Positions 17,156 to 25,315 of a stretch of DNA of 45,874 nt are shown piece by piece. Within the stretch, counting starts at the first letter, position 1; each line of letters opens with the position of its first letter. A model generated the notes under the pieces. The model had not been told where the DNA came from, ran no database searches, and saw nothing but the letters and a program-made list of their open reading frames with translations. The DNA comes from an uncultured Bacilli bacterium (GTDB lineage Bacteria; Bacillota_I; Bacilli_A; RF39; UBA660): contig CANPXB010000011.1 in assembly GCA_947585595.1 (NCBI GenBank), forward strand, positions 1 to 45,874. The letters run 5' to 3'. The translations under genes were made by a program, and so were the position numbers.

Positions 17156-18247
17156 ATGAAATTTGATAAGACTTTATTGTTTTCAACTATTATCTTAATC
17201 TTATTTGGTATCTTAATGGTTTATTCTTCTAGTAATGTTTGGGCTTTATATAAATATCATGATTCTTTTAAGTATGTTAAATCCCAATTTATCTTTTTCC
17301 TTATTGGCTTATTTATTATTTATCTTCTTCTTAAAATCGATCCTCATCTTTATGAAAAATATGCTAATAAGATTTTATCCTTATGTTTTATTTTATTAGT
17401 CTTAGTTTTAATTCCTGGTATTGGTAAAGTAAGAAATGGTTCACGTAGTTGGTTTGGTCTTGGTCCTTTAGGTATTCAACCATCTGAATTTTCTAAAATT
17501 GGTTTAATAATATATACTTCTAAGTATCTAGCTCATAATAATAAAGATATCAAAGACATTAAAAAAGGTTTATTACCCTTATTTTTAATTATTTGTTTAT
17601 TCTTTTTACTTATTATGTTAGAACCAGACTTTGGTACCGCTATGGTTATTATTTTAACTTTAATTGGTCTTATCTTTATCTCTGGTCCAAAACTTGGTTT
17701 CTTTATTAAAATTGGTCTTATTGGTTTAGTTGGCATTGTTATTTTAATTGCTATTGCTCCATATCGTCTACAAAGAATTATCTCTTATCTTAATCCCTGG
17801 AGTGACCCACTAGGATCCGGTTTTCAAATAATTCAAAGTTTATATGCTATCGGTCCCTCAAGTTTACTAGGACAAGGCTTTGGTAAATCTATTCAAAAAA
17901 ACTTCTATCTTCCCGAACCCCAAACTGACTTTATCTTTAGTATTATCGCTGAAGAATTTGGTTTTCTAGGTGTCTTATTAGTTATTACTTTATTCTTTAT
18001 TATCTTTTATCGTTCGATAAAAATCGCTTTAAATGAAACAGATTTATTTAAAAAATACTTAGTCTTTGGTTTATCGTTTGGTATCATCTTACAAGTTATT
18101 TTAAATATCTTAGTTGTCACTGGAACAATTCCTACTACTGGTATTACTTGTATTTTCTTATCATATGGCGGTAGTAGCTTACTAGTAAGTATGATTTCCA
18201 TTGGAATTATTTTAGCTGTTAGTAAAAAAGAAAAAATGATAAAATAA
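17156..18247 (+). CDS. ftsW: FtsW/SpoVE-type peptidoglycan glycosyltransferase
   Basis: 363 residues with about ten membrane helices (SEDS family). SEDS proteins polymerise lipid II into glycan strands with a class B PBP. Signatures: NGSRSWFGLGPLGIQPSEF (~98-118), EPDFGTAM (~155-162, containing the family's conserved acidic residue), LPEPQTDFIFSIIAEEFG and TGITCIFLSYGGSSL (~330-345). The last two regions fit FtsW/SpoVE better than RodA. The start is supported by AATAGGTGAT. It is 1.4 kb from the divergent PBP gene, its likely partner. Confidence 0.92.
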   Translation: MKFDKTLLFSTIILILFGILMVYSSSNVWALYKYHDSFKYVKSQFIFFLIGLFIIYLLLKIDPHLYEKYANKILSLCFILLVLVLIPGIGKVRNGSRSWFGLGPLGIQPSEFSKIGLIIYTSKYLAHNNKDIKDIKKGLLPLFLIICLFFLLIMLEPDFGTAMVIILTLIGLIFISGPKLGFFIKIGLIGLVGIVILIAIAPYRLQRIISYLNPWSDPLGSGFQIIQSLYAIGPSSLLGQGFGKSIQKNFYLPEPQTDFIFSIIAEEFGFLGVLLVITLFFIIFYRSIKIALNETDLFKKYLVFGLSFGIILQVILNILVVTGTIPTTGITCIFLSYGGSSLLVSMISIGIILAVSKKEKMIK

Positions 18248-18267
18248 ATAAGAAAAGGAATGATTAT

Positions 18268-18846
18268 ATGAAGTTGACTTTAGCTAGTACTTCTAAATAT
18301 AAAAGAAGTATCTTAGATCGTGTTATGTTAAAACATGATAGTATTAAACCTCTATGTGATGAAATATCCGATAAAAAAGATCCTTATGAATACTGTATGG
18401 ATATTGCTAAACAAAAAGTATTAAGTATTGAAAACGAAGTTAATGAAGGAATTATTATTGCTTTAGATTGTATAGTTTTAATTGATAATCAAGTCTGTGA
18501 AAAACCTAAGTCTTTAGAAGAAGCTAAAAAGAACTTAGTATCATGTTCTAATAACTTTGCTAAAGTAATAACTGGTATCGCTCTTAAAAACAAAGATACC
18601 GGTGAACTTATAACTGATTATCAAGAATCAATTGTTTATTTTAAACCAATTACTGATGAAGATATCGATTTTTATCTAACTCATGAAGAGGGTATTTTAG
18701 AATCATCTGGTTTTATCATTGAAAATATTGCTTCTAATTTTATTGATCACATCGAAGGTAGTTTTTATAATGTCTTAGGTGTCCCTGTTGAAAAAATATA
18801 TTCTCTTTTAAATAAAATGAACATCTATTTAAAGGATATTAATTAG
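18268..18846 (+). CDS. maf: Maf/YhdE-family nucleotide pyrophosphatase
   Basis: 192 residues, normal length. Maf proteins hydrolyse non-canonical or modified nucleoside triphosphates to monophosphates and have been linked to septum control in Bacillus. The N-terminal LASTSKYKR motif (residues ~4-12, usually ASxSxRR) and the acidic motif at ~72-75 (ALDCIV, where family members have ADT) keep the catalytic Asp. KPKSLEEAKKNL and the VITGIAL strand are also family-like. It lies 20 bases after ftsW and is probably in the same operon. The deviations from consensus make substrate preference uncertain. Confidence 0.82.
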   Translation: MKLTLASTSKYKRSILDRVMLKHDSIKPLCDEISDKKDPYEYCMDIAKQKVLSIENEVNEGIIIALDCIVLIDNQVCEKPKSLEEAKKNLVSCSNNFAKVITGIALKNKDTGELITDYQESIVYFKPITDEDIDFYLTHEEGILESSGFIIENIASNFIDHIEGSFYNVLGVPVEKIYSLLNKMNIYLKDIN

Positions 18847-18871
18847 TTTTTAACAAAATATTAAGAAGAAT

Positions 18872-18900
18872 TTGACTACCCACCTTTTTTATAGTATAAT
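18872..18900 (+). promoter_or_regulatory. strong sigma-A promoter for the leader RNA
   Basis: TTGACT (18872-18877), spacer 17, TATAAT (18895-18900). Confidence 0.8.
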
Positions 18901-19018
18901 CGGACATACAGAAAAGGGAGTAGTTCTCGTAATATACGATATAGTTCGTCACTTCGACATTGTCCGGATTATATTTAAATGAACAAGACTTTTATGATAA
19001 GTAAAAGTCTTGTTTTTT
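18901..19018 (+). ncRNA. structured leader or small RNA, resembling a yybP-ykoY (Mn2+) riboswitch in part
   Basis: GGGAGTAG (18916-18923) is followed by a short hairpin TCGTA-ATA-TACGA (18927-18939) and TCGTCA (18946-18951), an order recalling the yybP-ykoY manganese riboswitch. CGGACA (18901-18906) can pair with TGTCCG (18961-18966) as a closing stem. Caveat: this 5' strand touches the -10 element, so with usual initiation near 18906 most of the closing stem would not be transcribed from this promoter. A strong terminator ends the RNA at ~19018. It may be an attenuating riboswitch or a free small RNA of ~110 nt. Confidence 0.4.
18982..19018 (+). terminator. strong intrinsic terminator in the leader of the gene at 19090
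   Basis: AACAAGACTTTTA (18982-18994) pairs perfectly over 13 bp with TAAAAGTCTTGTT (19002-19014), then further T residues. It lies between the promoter and the gene, so expression needs read-through, antitermination or a second start. Confidence 0.85.
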
Positions 19019-19053
19019 ATTCCCTAAAAAACTTCTTTCTTATCATTTAAGTC

Positions 19054-19085
19054 ATCACTTTTCTGTAAATAGAAAAGGAAGTGTT
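19054..19085 (+). promoter_or_regulatory. hairpin that can mask the ribosome binding site of the gene at 19090
   Basis: CTTTTCT pairs with AGAAAAG just upstream of the ATG, so that the AAGGAAGTG ribosome binding site is partly held in the 3' arm. A role in translational control is inference. Confidence 0.4.
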
Positions 19086-19089
19086 TTAA

Positions 19090-19683
19090 ATGACAGAAAA
19101 AGTAATTTTAAAAAGTGCTCATCCAGAAGAGTATGGGGATTTAGAAATTGAATGTCGTGTTATCCCTAATGCTGAAATTGGTGCTTATCTAGCTACAATA
19201 AGCGAAGACAAAAAACATGTAGCATGTAAGAAAGGAAAAGTTAGTGCTAGAAGAGGTACCCCAGGTGAAGTTGTTCATACTGTATTAAAAACCATTGTTG
19301 ATGGTCGTGAATACATCTTAAGTGAAGAAACAGCTACTGTGGGTGAAAGACCTGATGAATTTGGTGATATTGTTGCTGATATCGTTGTTACCAATATCTC
19401 AAGTACTTCAAATGAAGAATATGTTGTTAAAGCGATTAAATTTGCTCAAATGTATTACCAAGATGGACCATTTTATGTTCCAGAAGCTGAACCAAGAGTA
19501 TTAACTGAAGTACCAGAAAATGTAATTATTGTTACTAGTTGGGGCGCTAAAGCTATTTGTTTGAAAGGTAGTTTCATCGTTACTTATAATGCGGAAAATA
19601 ACGATTATAATACCTTAGAACGTGGTGCTTATCTTTCTACTTATGTACCAGTTGATGATGATCCAAAACTAACATTAGCTTAA
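19090..19683 (+). CDS. conserved-looking cytoplasmic protein of unknown function
   Basis: 197 residues, no signal peptide and no membrane segment. AAGGAAGTG precedes the ATG. The sequence alternates acidic turns and beta strands (for example RVIPNAEIGAYLATI, ATVGERPDEFGDIV), has two Cys only, and ends in an acidic tail. It does not match a family I can name. It stands alone between the leader terminator and its own terminator. It is not recognisable as a manganese exporter or P-type ATPase, so a metal-riboswitch assignment of the leader would be unusual. Confidence 0.7.
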   Translation: MTEKVILKSAHPEEYGDLEIECRVIPNAEIGAYLATISEDKKHVACKKGKVSARRGTPGEVVHTVLKTIVDGREYILSEETATVGERPDEFGDIVADIVVTNISSTSNEEYVVKAIKFAQMYYQDGPFYVPEAEPRVLTEVPENVIIVTSWGAKAICLKGSFIVTYNAENNDYNTLERGAYLSTYVPVDDDPKLTLA

Positions 19684-19691
19684 AATAAATT

Positions 19692-19717
19692 AATCAGGAT
19701 TAAACCTGATTCTTTTA
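19692..19717 (+). terminator. intrinsic terminator after the gene at 19090
   Basis: AATCAGG (19692-19698) pairs with CCTGATT (19705-19711), followed by CTTTTATT. Confidence 0.75.
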
Positions 19718-19741
19718 TTGCTTAAATAACACTTAAAAAAT

Positions 19742-19770
19742 TTGACAATAAAACCATTAAAGAATATAAT
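19742..19770 (+). promoter_or_regulatory. perfect consensus sigma-A promoter
   Basis: TTGACA (19742-19747), spacer exactly 17, TATAAT (19765-19770). With the CGGAGGG ribosome binding site at 19783 it predicts strong expression of the gene at 19797. Confidence 0.88.
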
Positions 19771-19796
19771 CTAAGCTATAAACGGAGGGTTTTATA

Positions 19797-20831
19797 ATGG
19801 GAATTAAAGAATTAAAAGAAAAGGCATCTAAATCAACATTATTAACTGGTGCTGCTAAAATAGCTACTACTACAACCTTAATTGCTGCTTTAATCGTTGG
19901 AGCTCCAACCGTAGCTCATGCTGATGTACCTGCTAGTAACATAGTTGGTGATGCTGAAACATGGGAAGACAGAAGTGATATTAAAGTACAAGATGGTGTA
20001 GATATTAGAGATTATTTTGAAGGATATAATCGTTATGGTGAATCTTATGTAACTGAAGATGAAGTAAGAAAAGCAATTGAATTATCAAATGCTTTAAATG
20101 CATATTACTTAGATCCATTGTATTACACAAATACTACTAAAGATGAAGTATTATCTTTAGATATCGATTCTTTATATGCTAATTATACTAATGCAGTTAA
20201 TAATAACTATAGCAATTCATTCTGTAATAATAATTTAACTAATAAACCAGCAATTGATGCTTATACTTTATTTGCTTGTGGAACTTTATCAAGAAATTTA
20301 AAAACATCATTAGCATCTAATATCTATAGTATTATTAGTAGTGAATATGGCTATAATGTATCATATCCAACAATTATTGTTAATAGTAATGAAGTATATG
20401 CTATCTTTACTATTAATGGTACAGTTCAAAAAGTTAATCTATATGGTGACTTAGTAGATAGTATTAAAAATAGTTGTGTAGCTTTAGATACTAGATATAA
20501 TACTGGATTAAATAATTTATCTGGTTATAGTAGTAATTATGAAAATTCATTTGCTTATAATGGTGTTGATCGTTATACAGACGAATCAGTATGGTTATCA
20601 TTCCCAGATGATGAACGTAAAGCTAATTTAACTGATGCTTTAAATCTAAGTGGTATTATGGCAAATAGTGATAACTATGAAGTATCTATTGATGCTTATA
20701 ATAGTGCTACATCATTATCTGATACTGAAAAACAAGAACTTAGAAATATGGGTTATAGTAAAGACGCCTTAAGATATGCTACTCATCGTAATGCATACTT
20801 AAATACTGTACCTAAATTTCAATTTAAATAA
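19797..20831 (+). CDS. secreted protein of unknown function, probably highly expressed
   Basis: 344 residues. Residues 1-42 form a long signal peptide: charged start, hydrophobic core (~26-36), cleavage expected after AHA (AHA-DV). The mature protein is rich in Asn, Tyr and Ser, has only three Cys and no membrane anchor or wall-binding motif. No family recognised. The consensus promoter and strong ribosome binding site suggest an abundant secreted or surface product. The next promoter starts right after the stop codon, so it appears monocistronic. Confidence 0.75.
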   Translation: MGIKELKEKASKSTLLTGAAKIATTTTLIAALIVGAPTVAHADVPASNIVGDAETWEDRSDIKVQDGVDIRDYFEGYNRYGESYVTEDEVRKAIELSNALNAYYLDPLYYTNTTKDEVLSLDIDSLYANYTNAVNNNYSNSFCNNNLTNKPAIDAYTLFACGTLSRNLKTSLASNIYSIISSEYGYNVSYPTIIVNSNEVYAIFTINGTVQKVNLYGDLVDSIKNSCVALDTRYNTGLNNLSGYSSNYENSFAYNGVDRYTDESVWLSFPDDERKANLTDALNLSGIMANSDNYEVSIDAYNSATSLSDTEKQELRNMGYSKDALRYATHRNAYLNTVPKFQFK

Positions 20832-20860
20832 TTGAATAAATACTTTATTTATAGTATGAT
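20832..20860 (+). promoter_or_regulatory. promoter of the pyrH leader
   Basis: TTGAAT (20832-20837), spacer 17, TATGAT (20855-20860). The -35 begins directly after the stop codon of the upstream gene. Confidence 0.65.
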
Positions 20861-20882
20861 ATTACTTAAGGAAGTGATGATT

Positions 20883-20951
20883 ATGTTAAAAAATACTTAT
20901 TTAATATCTTCATCATTACTTTTATTTAAGACTTATTATCTTTATTGGTAA
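20883..20951 (+). CDS. 22-residue leader peptide upstream of pyrH
   Basis: A small frame of 22 codons starting MLKNTYLISSSLLLF and ending TAA at 20949-20951; an in-frame ATG at 20877 is an alternative start. AAGGAAG (20868-20874) sits 8 bases before 20883, the same spacing and sequence as at proven-looking genes here. The frame runs through the 5' arm and loop of the terminator in front of pyrH and stops on the first bases of its 3' arm, so a translating ribosome would break the hairpin. The mRNA in this stretch is U-rich. A role as an attenuation leader is inference from this layout. Confidence 0.6.
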   Translation: MLKNTYLISSSLLLFKTYYLYW

Positions 20952-20965
20952 TAAGTCTTTTTTTT
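20928..20965 (+). terminator. attenuator-like terminator in the pyrH leader
   Basis: AAGACTTATTA (20928-20938) pairs perfectly with TAATAAGTCTT (20949-20959), then a run of eight T residues (20958-20965) that touches the pyrH ribosome binding site GGAGGG. Confidence 0.85.
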
Positions 20966-20975
20966 GGAGGGAATA

Positions 20976-21686
20976 ATGAAATATAAAAGAATCTTATTAA
21001 AATTAAGTGGTGAATCTCTAGCTGGTTCTAAAGAATTTGGTATTGATTTTACTAAAGTCTTAGATATCTGTCATGAAATAAAAGAAATAACTACTTTAGG
21101 AGTCGAAGTAGGGATCGTTGTTGGTGGTGGTAACTTCTGGCGCGGAAGAAGTAATGAGCAAATGGATCGTTGTACTTCTGATTATATTGGTATGTTAGGA
21201 ACAACCATGAATGCTTTAGCATTAGGTGATGCTTTTAAACAACTAGATGTTGAAGTAAGAGTTCAAACTGGTGTTGAAATGCGTCAGATAGCTGAATACT
21301 ATATTAAAGATCGTGCTTTAAAACATCTAAGTAATAATCGTGTTGTTGTCTTTGGTTGTGGTACTGGTTCACCATTCTTTAGTACTGATACTGCCGCTGC
21401 CTTACGTGCTGCTGAAATAAATGCTGATGCCTTACTTAAAGCAACTAATGTTGATGCTATTTACGATAAAGATCCTAAAAAATATAAAGATGCTAAAAAA
21501 ATCGAAGAAATAAGTTACTTAGAAGTCCTAAATCAAAAATTAAATGTTATGGATACAACTGCTACATCTCTATGTATGGATAATGATATTCCAATAATCG
21601 TTTTTGATATTAATGAAAAAGGTAATTTAAAAAAAGTTATTAAAGGTAATAAAATTGGTACTATCGTATCTAACAAAGAGAAGTAA
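20976..21686 (+). CDS. pyrH: UMP kinase
   Basis: 236 residues, normal for bacterial PyrH (amino acid kinase fold). It phosphorylates UMP to UDP with ATP and is usually regulated by GTP and UTP. Start at ATG 20976, 5 bases after GGAGGG; an upstream TTG frame would translate the ribosome binding site. Motifs: KLSGESL (residues ~8-14), GGGNFWRG (~48-55), TDTAAALRA and the Asp-rich [10 protein letters not shown] region (~160-175). In many Firmicutes it sits in rpsB-tsf-pyrH-frr; here it is ~19 kb from rpsB-tsf and has its own leader. Confidence 0.96.
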   Translation: MKYKRILLKLSGESLAGSKEFGIDFTKVLDICHEIKEITTLGVEVGIVVGGGNFWRGRSNEQMDRCTSDYIGMLGTTMNALALGDAFKQLDVEVRVQTGVEMRQIAEYYIKDRALKHLSNNRVVVFGCGTGSPFFSTDTAAALRAAEINADALLKATNVDAIYDKDPKKYKDAKKIEEISYLEVLNQKLNVMDTTATSLCMDNDIPIIVFDINEKGNLKKVIKGNKIGTIVSNKEK

Positions 21687-21701
21687 AAATACTTCTTTTT
21701 T
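21679..21701 (+). terminator. intrinsic terminator overlapping the pyrH stop codon
   Basis: AGAAGTA (21679-21685), loop AAAA, TACTTCT (21690-21696), then T residues to 21701. Confidence 0.75.
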
Positions 21702-21711
21702 CAACTAAATA

Positions 21712-21720
21712 TGGTAAAAT
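21712..21720 (+). promoter_or_regulatory. extended -10 promoter for the flavoprotein gene
   Basis: TGGTAAAAT, extended -10 form, 22 bases before the ATG at 21742. Confidence 0.45.
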
Positions 21721-21741
21721 AATGTAAGTAGGGTGATAAGT

Positions 21742-23292
21742 ATGCTTAGATTAGACAATATAAAAGTATATCGCGATATTGAAGATAATGAACTAGTAAG
21801 AAGAACATTACTTAAAAACTGGGTTGAACTTGAAGATGTTATAAGTGCTAATATCGTTCGTAAATCTATTGATGCTCGTGATAAAAAGAATGTTCATTAT
21901 ACTTATGCTATTGATTTCGCCGTTAAAGATGAAACTAAGTATCCTAAATTCAAACATATTGATTACCCTGAAGAAGAAAAAATTATTAAAAGAAGAAAAT
22001 CTAATTATAAACCAGTTATTGTCGGATCTGGTCCAGCTGGACTATTCTGTGCATTAACTTTAGTTGATAATGGATATGAACCAATTATTATTGAACAAGG
22101 TTCTAAAGTTGATGAACGATTAAAATATGTTAAAGAATATCGTGAAACTGGTAAGATAAATGAACTATGTAATGTCCAATTTGGTGAGGGTGGAGCTGGA
22201 ACATTCTCTGATGGTAAATTAACAACTGGTATTAGTTCGCCATATATTAAAAAAGTTTTAAATTACTTTTATGAATTTGGTGCTCCTAAAGATATTTTAT
22301 ATTCTAATAAACCTCATATTGGTACCGATAACTTAGTTGAAATATTAAAAAATATTCGTGAATATATTGAATCTAAAGGTGGGAAATATTATTTTAATAA
22401 TAAATTAACTAATATTCAAAAAGGTGAGAATTTAATTAAAGTAATATGTAATAAGAATGAGTTTATAACTGATACATTAGTCCTTGCTATTGGTCATAGT
22501 GCTCGTGATACATATAAAATGCTTTTAGATAATAAAATAAAAATTGAAAGAAAAAATTTCTCGGTTGGTGTTCGTATTGAACATAAACAAGATTTTATTA
22601 ATGAAGCTCAATATGGTACGATAACTGAACTTAAGTTACCACCCGCCGAATATAAATTTGCTTATCATGGTGCTAAACGTAGTTGCTATACTTTCTGTAT
22701 GTGTCCTGGTGGCGAAGTAATTGCTTCCGCATCTACTGGTGAATCTATTGTTACTAATGGTATGTCAACATATAAAAGAGATAAAGAAAATGCTAATAGT
22801 GCCTTACTAGTTAATATTATGACTACTGACTTTAAAGGTAATGATCCTTTAGCAGGTATGTATTTTCAAGAAGATTTAGAACATAAAGCTTATATCTTAG
22901 GTGGTGCTAATAACAATGCTCCAGTTCAAAGAGTAGAGGACTTTTTAAATAATGTTCCTAGTACCAAAATAGGTTCTGTTATTCCATCATATAAACCAGG
23001 ATATACCTTATGTAATTTAAATGATATATTACCAGAATTTATCTCTAGTACATTAAAAGAAGGTATCTTATCATTTGATAAAAAATTAAAAGGTTTTGCT
23101 AATCCAGATGCCATTTTAACCGGTGTTGAAACTCGTTCATCATCACCTGTAACTATCGTTAGAAACGAAGACTTAATGTCTAATATTGAAGGTATCTATC
23201 CTTGTGGTGAAGGTGCTGGCTATGCTGGCGGTATTACATCCTCAGCTGTCGATGGTATTAAAGTAGCTATAAAAATAATTGAAAAAGCTTGA
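21742..23292 (+). CDS. FAD-dependent dehydrogenase of the COG2509 type
   Basis: 516 residues from ATG 21742, preceded by AGGGTGAT; an upstream GTG lies within that site. An N-terminal domain (~1-85) precedes the dinucleotide-binding motif VIVGSGPAGLFCAL (~92-106). Later motifs are CNVQFGEGGAGTFSDGKL (~145-162), VLAIGHSARDTY (~250) and a C-terminal YPCGEGAGYAGGI that contacts FAD in this family. These proteins are widespread, conserved and uncharacterised; substrate and electron partner are unknown. It has its own promoter and is not obviously linked to its neighbours. Confidence 0.85.
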   Translation: MLRLDNIKVYRDIEDNELVRRTLLKNWVELEDVISANIVRKSIDARDKKNVHYTYAIDFAVKDETKYPKFKHIDYPEEEKIIKRRKSNYKPVIVGSGPAGLFCALTLVDNGYEPIIIEQGSKVDERLKYVKEYRETGKINELCNVQFGEGGAGTFSDGKLTTGISSPYIKKVLNYFYEFGAPKDILYSNKPHIGTDNLVEILKNIREYIESKGGKYYFNNKLTNIQKGENLIKVICNKNEFITDTLVLAIGHSARDTYKMLLDNKIKIERKNFSVGVRIEHKQDFINEAQYGTITELKLPPAEYKFAYHGAKRSCYTFCMCPGGEVIASASTGESIVTNGMSTYKRDKENANSALLVNIMTTDFKGNDPLAGMYFQEDLEHKAYILGGANNNAPVQRVEDFLNNVPSTKIGSVIPSYKPGYTLCNLNDILPEFISSTLKEGILSFDKKLKGFANPDAILTGVETRSSSPVTIVRNEDLMSNIEGIYPCGEGAGYAGGITSSAVDGIKVAIKIIEKA

Positions 23293-23297
23293 AAAAA

Positions 23298-23326
23298 TTG
23301 CTAAATAATGGAAAATAAGATAAAAT
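23298..23326 (+). promoter_or_regulatory. promoter for the adenylate-forming ligase gene
   Basis: TTGCTA (23298-23303), spacer 17, TAAAAT (23321-23326). The -35 context AAAATTGCTRAA recurs at 28420, before the acyltransferase gene. Confidence 0.55.
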
Positions 23327-23350
23327 AAAAAACAATTTAGGGGGCTCACT

Positions 23351-25261
23351 ATGGAAAAACAAGAATTAATAAATTTAAAAAGTAAAATAGCTGAATTATC
23401 AGAAAAAGAAGATAATTTAAGAAATCTATATTTAAGAAAAATGGCCAACGGCGAATTACAAGGACCACCTGTTGGATATCCTAGTCTTGATAAAATTTGG
23501 TTAAAATGGTATAACGAAGAACAAATATCATTCCAAGTACCTAAAAAAAAGATTTACGATGTTGTTTACGAGAGCAATAAAGAACACTTAGATGAAATTG
23601 CTTTAGAATACTATGGTAAAAATATCACTTATCGTGAACTATTTGCTAACATAGATCGTTTAGCGGCAGCATTTAAAGCTAATGGTGTTAAAAAAGGCGA
23701 GATTGTTACAGTTGGTATGTTAACAACACCTGAATCTTTATATGTAATGTTAGCTTTAAACAAAATAGGTGCAATTTCAAGTATGATTGATCCAAGAAGT
23801 AATGTTGAAGGATTACATAAATATTTAACTGACAATGGTTCAAATATAGTTATTATTACTGACTTATTTGGTGGAAAATTTAAAAAAGCATGTGAGGGCA
23901 CTAAAACTACTAAGATAATTTCTACATCTTTATTAGATTCAGTTAAGAATTGGCCACTAAATAGTGAGAGATTAATAAAACTTTACGAAAAACTTAATAT
24001 CACTAAAAAAGTAGATAATAGTTTTACTACTCGTTATACAGATTTCGTTGCTAGTGGTAAAGATTATCATGGAGCACTTGAAAGTGAATACATTGAAGAC
24101 AGTCCAGCTTTAATTGTTCACAGTGGTGGAACTACGGGATTTCCTAAAGCTGTAGTTATGAGTGATAAAGCCGTATTATCTTCTGTATATCAAGGTATAA
24201 ATTCTGGAATAAAATTTAAACGTGGTGAAACTTGGTTAGGAATTATGCCATTATTTATTATCTATGGTGCAAGTACAGGAACATTACTTCCATTAATTAG
24301 AGGAATAACAATTAATCTTGTTCCATTATTTGATCCTAAAAAATTACCTAAACTTCTTATAAAGAAAAAACCAATTCATATGACATTAGCACCATCTCAT
24401 TTTGAAAACCTAATATATAGTAAAAAACTAGCCAATGAAGACTTATCATATATCGTTGCTCCAACTGTTGGTGGCGATTCAATGGATCCTAAACTAGAAG
24501 AAAAATCAAATGAATGGTTAAGAAAACATGGTTGTATATACAAAGTCGCCAAAGGATATGGCTCATCAGAAACATGTTCAGGCGTAACGGTTAACGTTTC
24601 TAATGAATGTAATAAAGTCGGCAGTGTTGGAATTCCATTACCACTAACTACAGTTTCTGTTTTTAATCCAGATTCCGAAGAAGAATTAACTTATGGCGAA
24701 ATAGGTGAAGTATGTGTTCAAGGTCCAACAGCAATGAGTGAATATCTTAATAGTCCAGAAGAAACTGAACAAGTATTAAAAACTCATTCCGATGGTAAAA
24801 CATGGGTTCATACTGGTGATTTAGGATATATTACTAAAGATGGATTTATTTATATAACTGATCGTATAAAAAGAATGATTATTAATTACGGAGGATTTAA
24901 AATCCTACCATCATATGTTGAGTCTATTTTAAATAATTTCCCTGCAATAGAAAAAAGTGTTGTTATTGGTGTTAAAGATGAATTACATGCTCAAGGTGAA
25001 GTTCCTGTAGCTTGTATAACTTTAAGAGATCCATCAGCTAAAGTCTCTATAGAGGAAATTAAAAAGTATTGTAAGCAATATATTAAAGATGAACATCAAA
25101 TTCCAATTGATTTTGTTATCATAGATGAAATTCCTTATATTCCAACTAATGGAAAAATAGATATCAAAGAATTAAAAAGAATAGTTAATGAATCACAAAA
25201 TAAAGAACAATCAGAAAAAAAATTATATCAAAAGGTTATGAAAAAGGTATTACATAAGTAA
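23351..25261 (+). CDS. AMP-binding (class I adenylate-forming) ligase, acyl-CoA synthetase-like
   Basis: 636 residues, soluble. The family activates a carboxylate with ATP to an acyl-adenylate, then usually transfers it to CoA or a carrier thiol. Residues 258-267 (SGGTTGFPKA) are the ATP-binding P-loop, followed by GYGSSET (~404-410), the TGDLGYITKDGFIYITDR region, and the C-terminal catalytic Lys in TNGKID (K602). An N-terminal ~75-residue extension includes a possible coiled coil (residues ~3-25). All key catalytic motifs are present, so it should be active; substrate unknown. It heads a block with signalling and acyltransferase genes. TTTAGGGGG precedes the ATG. Confidence 0.88.
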   Translation: MEKQELINLKSKIAELSEKEDNLRNLYLRKMANGELQGPPVGYPSLDKIWLKWYNEEQISFQVPKKKIYDVVYESNKEHLDEIALEYYGKNITYRELFANIDRLAAAFKANGVKKGEIVTVGMLTTPESLYVMLALNKIGAISSMIDPRSNVEGLHKYLTDNGSNIVIITDLFGGKFKKACEGTKTTKIISTSLLDSVKNWPLNSERLIKLYEKLNITKKVDNSFTTRYTDFVASGKDYHGALESEYIEDSPALIVHSGGTTGFPKAVVMSDKAVLSSVYQGINSGIKFKRGETWLGIMPLFIIYGASTGTLLPLIRGITINLVPLFDPKKLPKLLIKKKPIHMTLAPSHFENLIYSKKLANEDLSYIVAPTVGGDSMDPKLEEKSNEWLRKHGCIYKVAKGYGSSETCSGVTVNVSNECNKVGSVGIPLPLTTVSVFNPDSEEELTYGEIGEVCVQGPTAMSEYLNSPEETEQVLKTHSDGKTWVHTGDLGYITKDGFIYITDRIKRMIINYGGFKILPSYVESILNNFPAIEKSVVIGVKDELHAQGEVPVACITLRDPSAKVSIEEIKKYCKQYIKDEHQIPIDFVIIDEIPYIPTNGKIDIKELKRIVNESQNKEQSEKKLYQKVMKKVLHK

Positions 25262-25271
25262 TACTTTTTTT
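25247..25271 (+). terminator. intrinsic terminator overlapping the end of the ligase gene
   Basis: GTATTAC (25247-25253), loop ATAA, GTAATAC (25258-25264), then seven T residues. Confidence 0.75.
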
Positions 25272-25280
25272 AAAATATTA

Positions 25281-25289
25281 TGATATAAT
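25281..25289 (+). promoter_or_regulatory. extended -10 promoter for the first hybrid kinase gene
   Basis: TGATATAAT; the ATG at 25316 is 27 bases downstream. Confidence 0.6.
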
Positions 25290-25315
25290 ATACACATATG
25301 ATAGGGGTAATTAAT

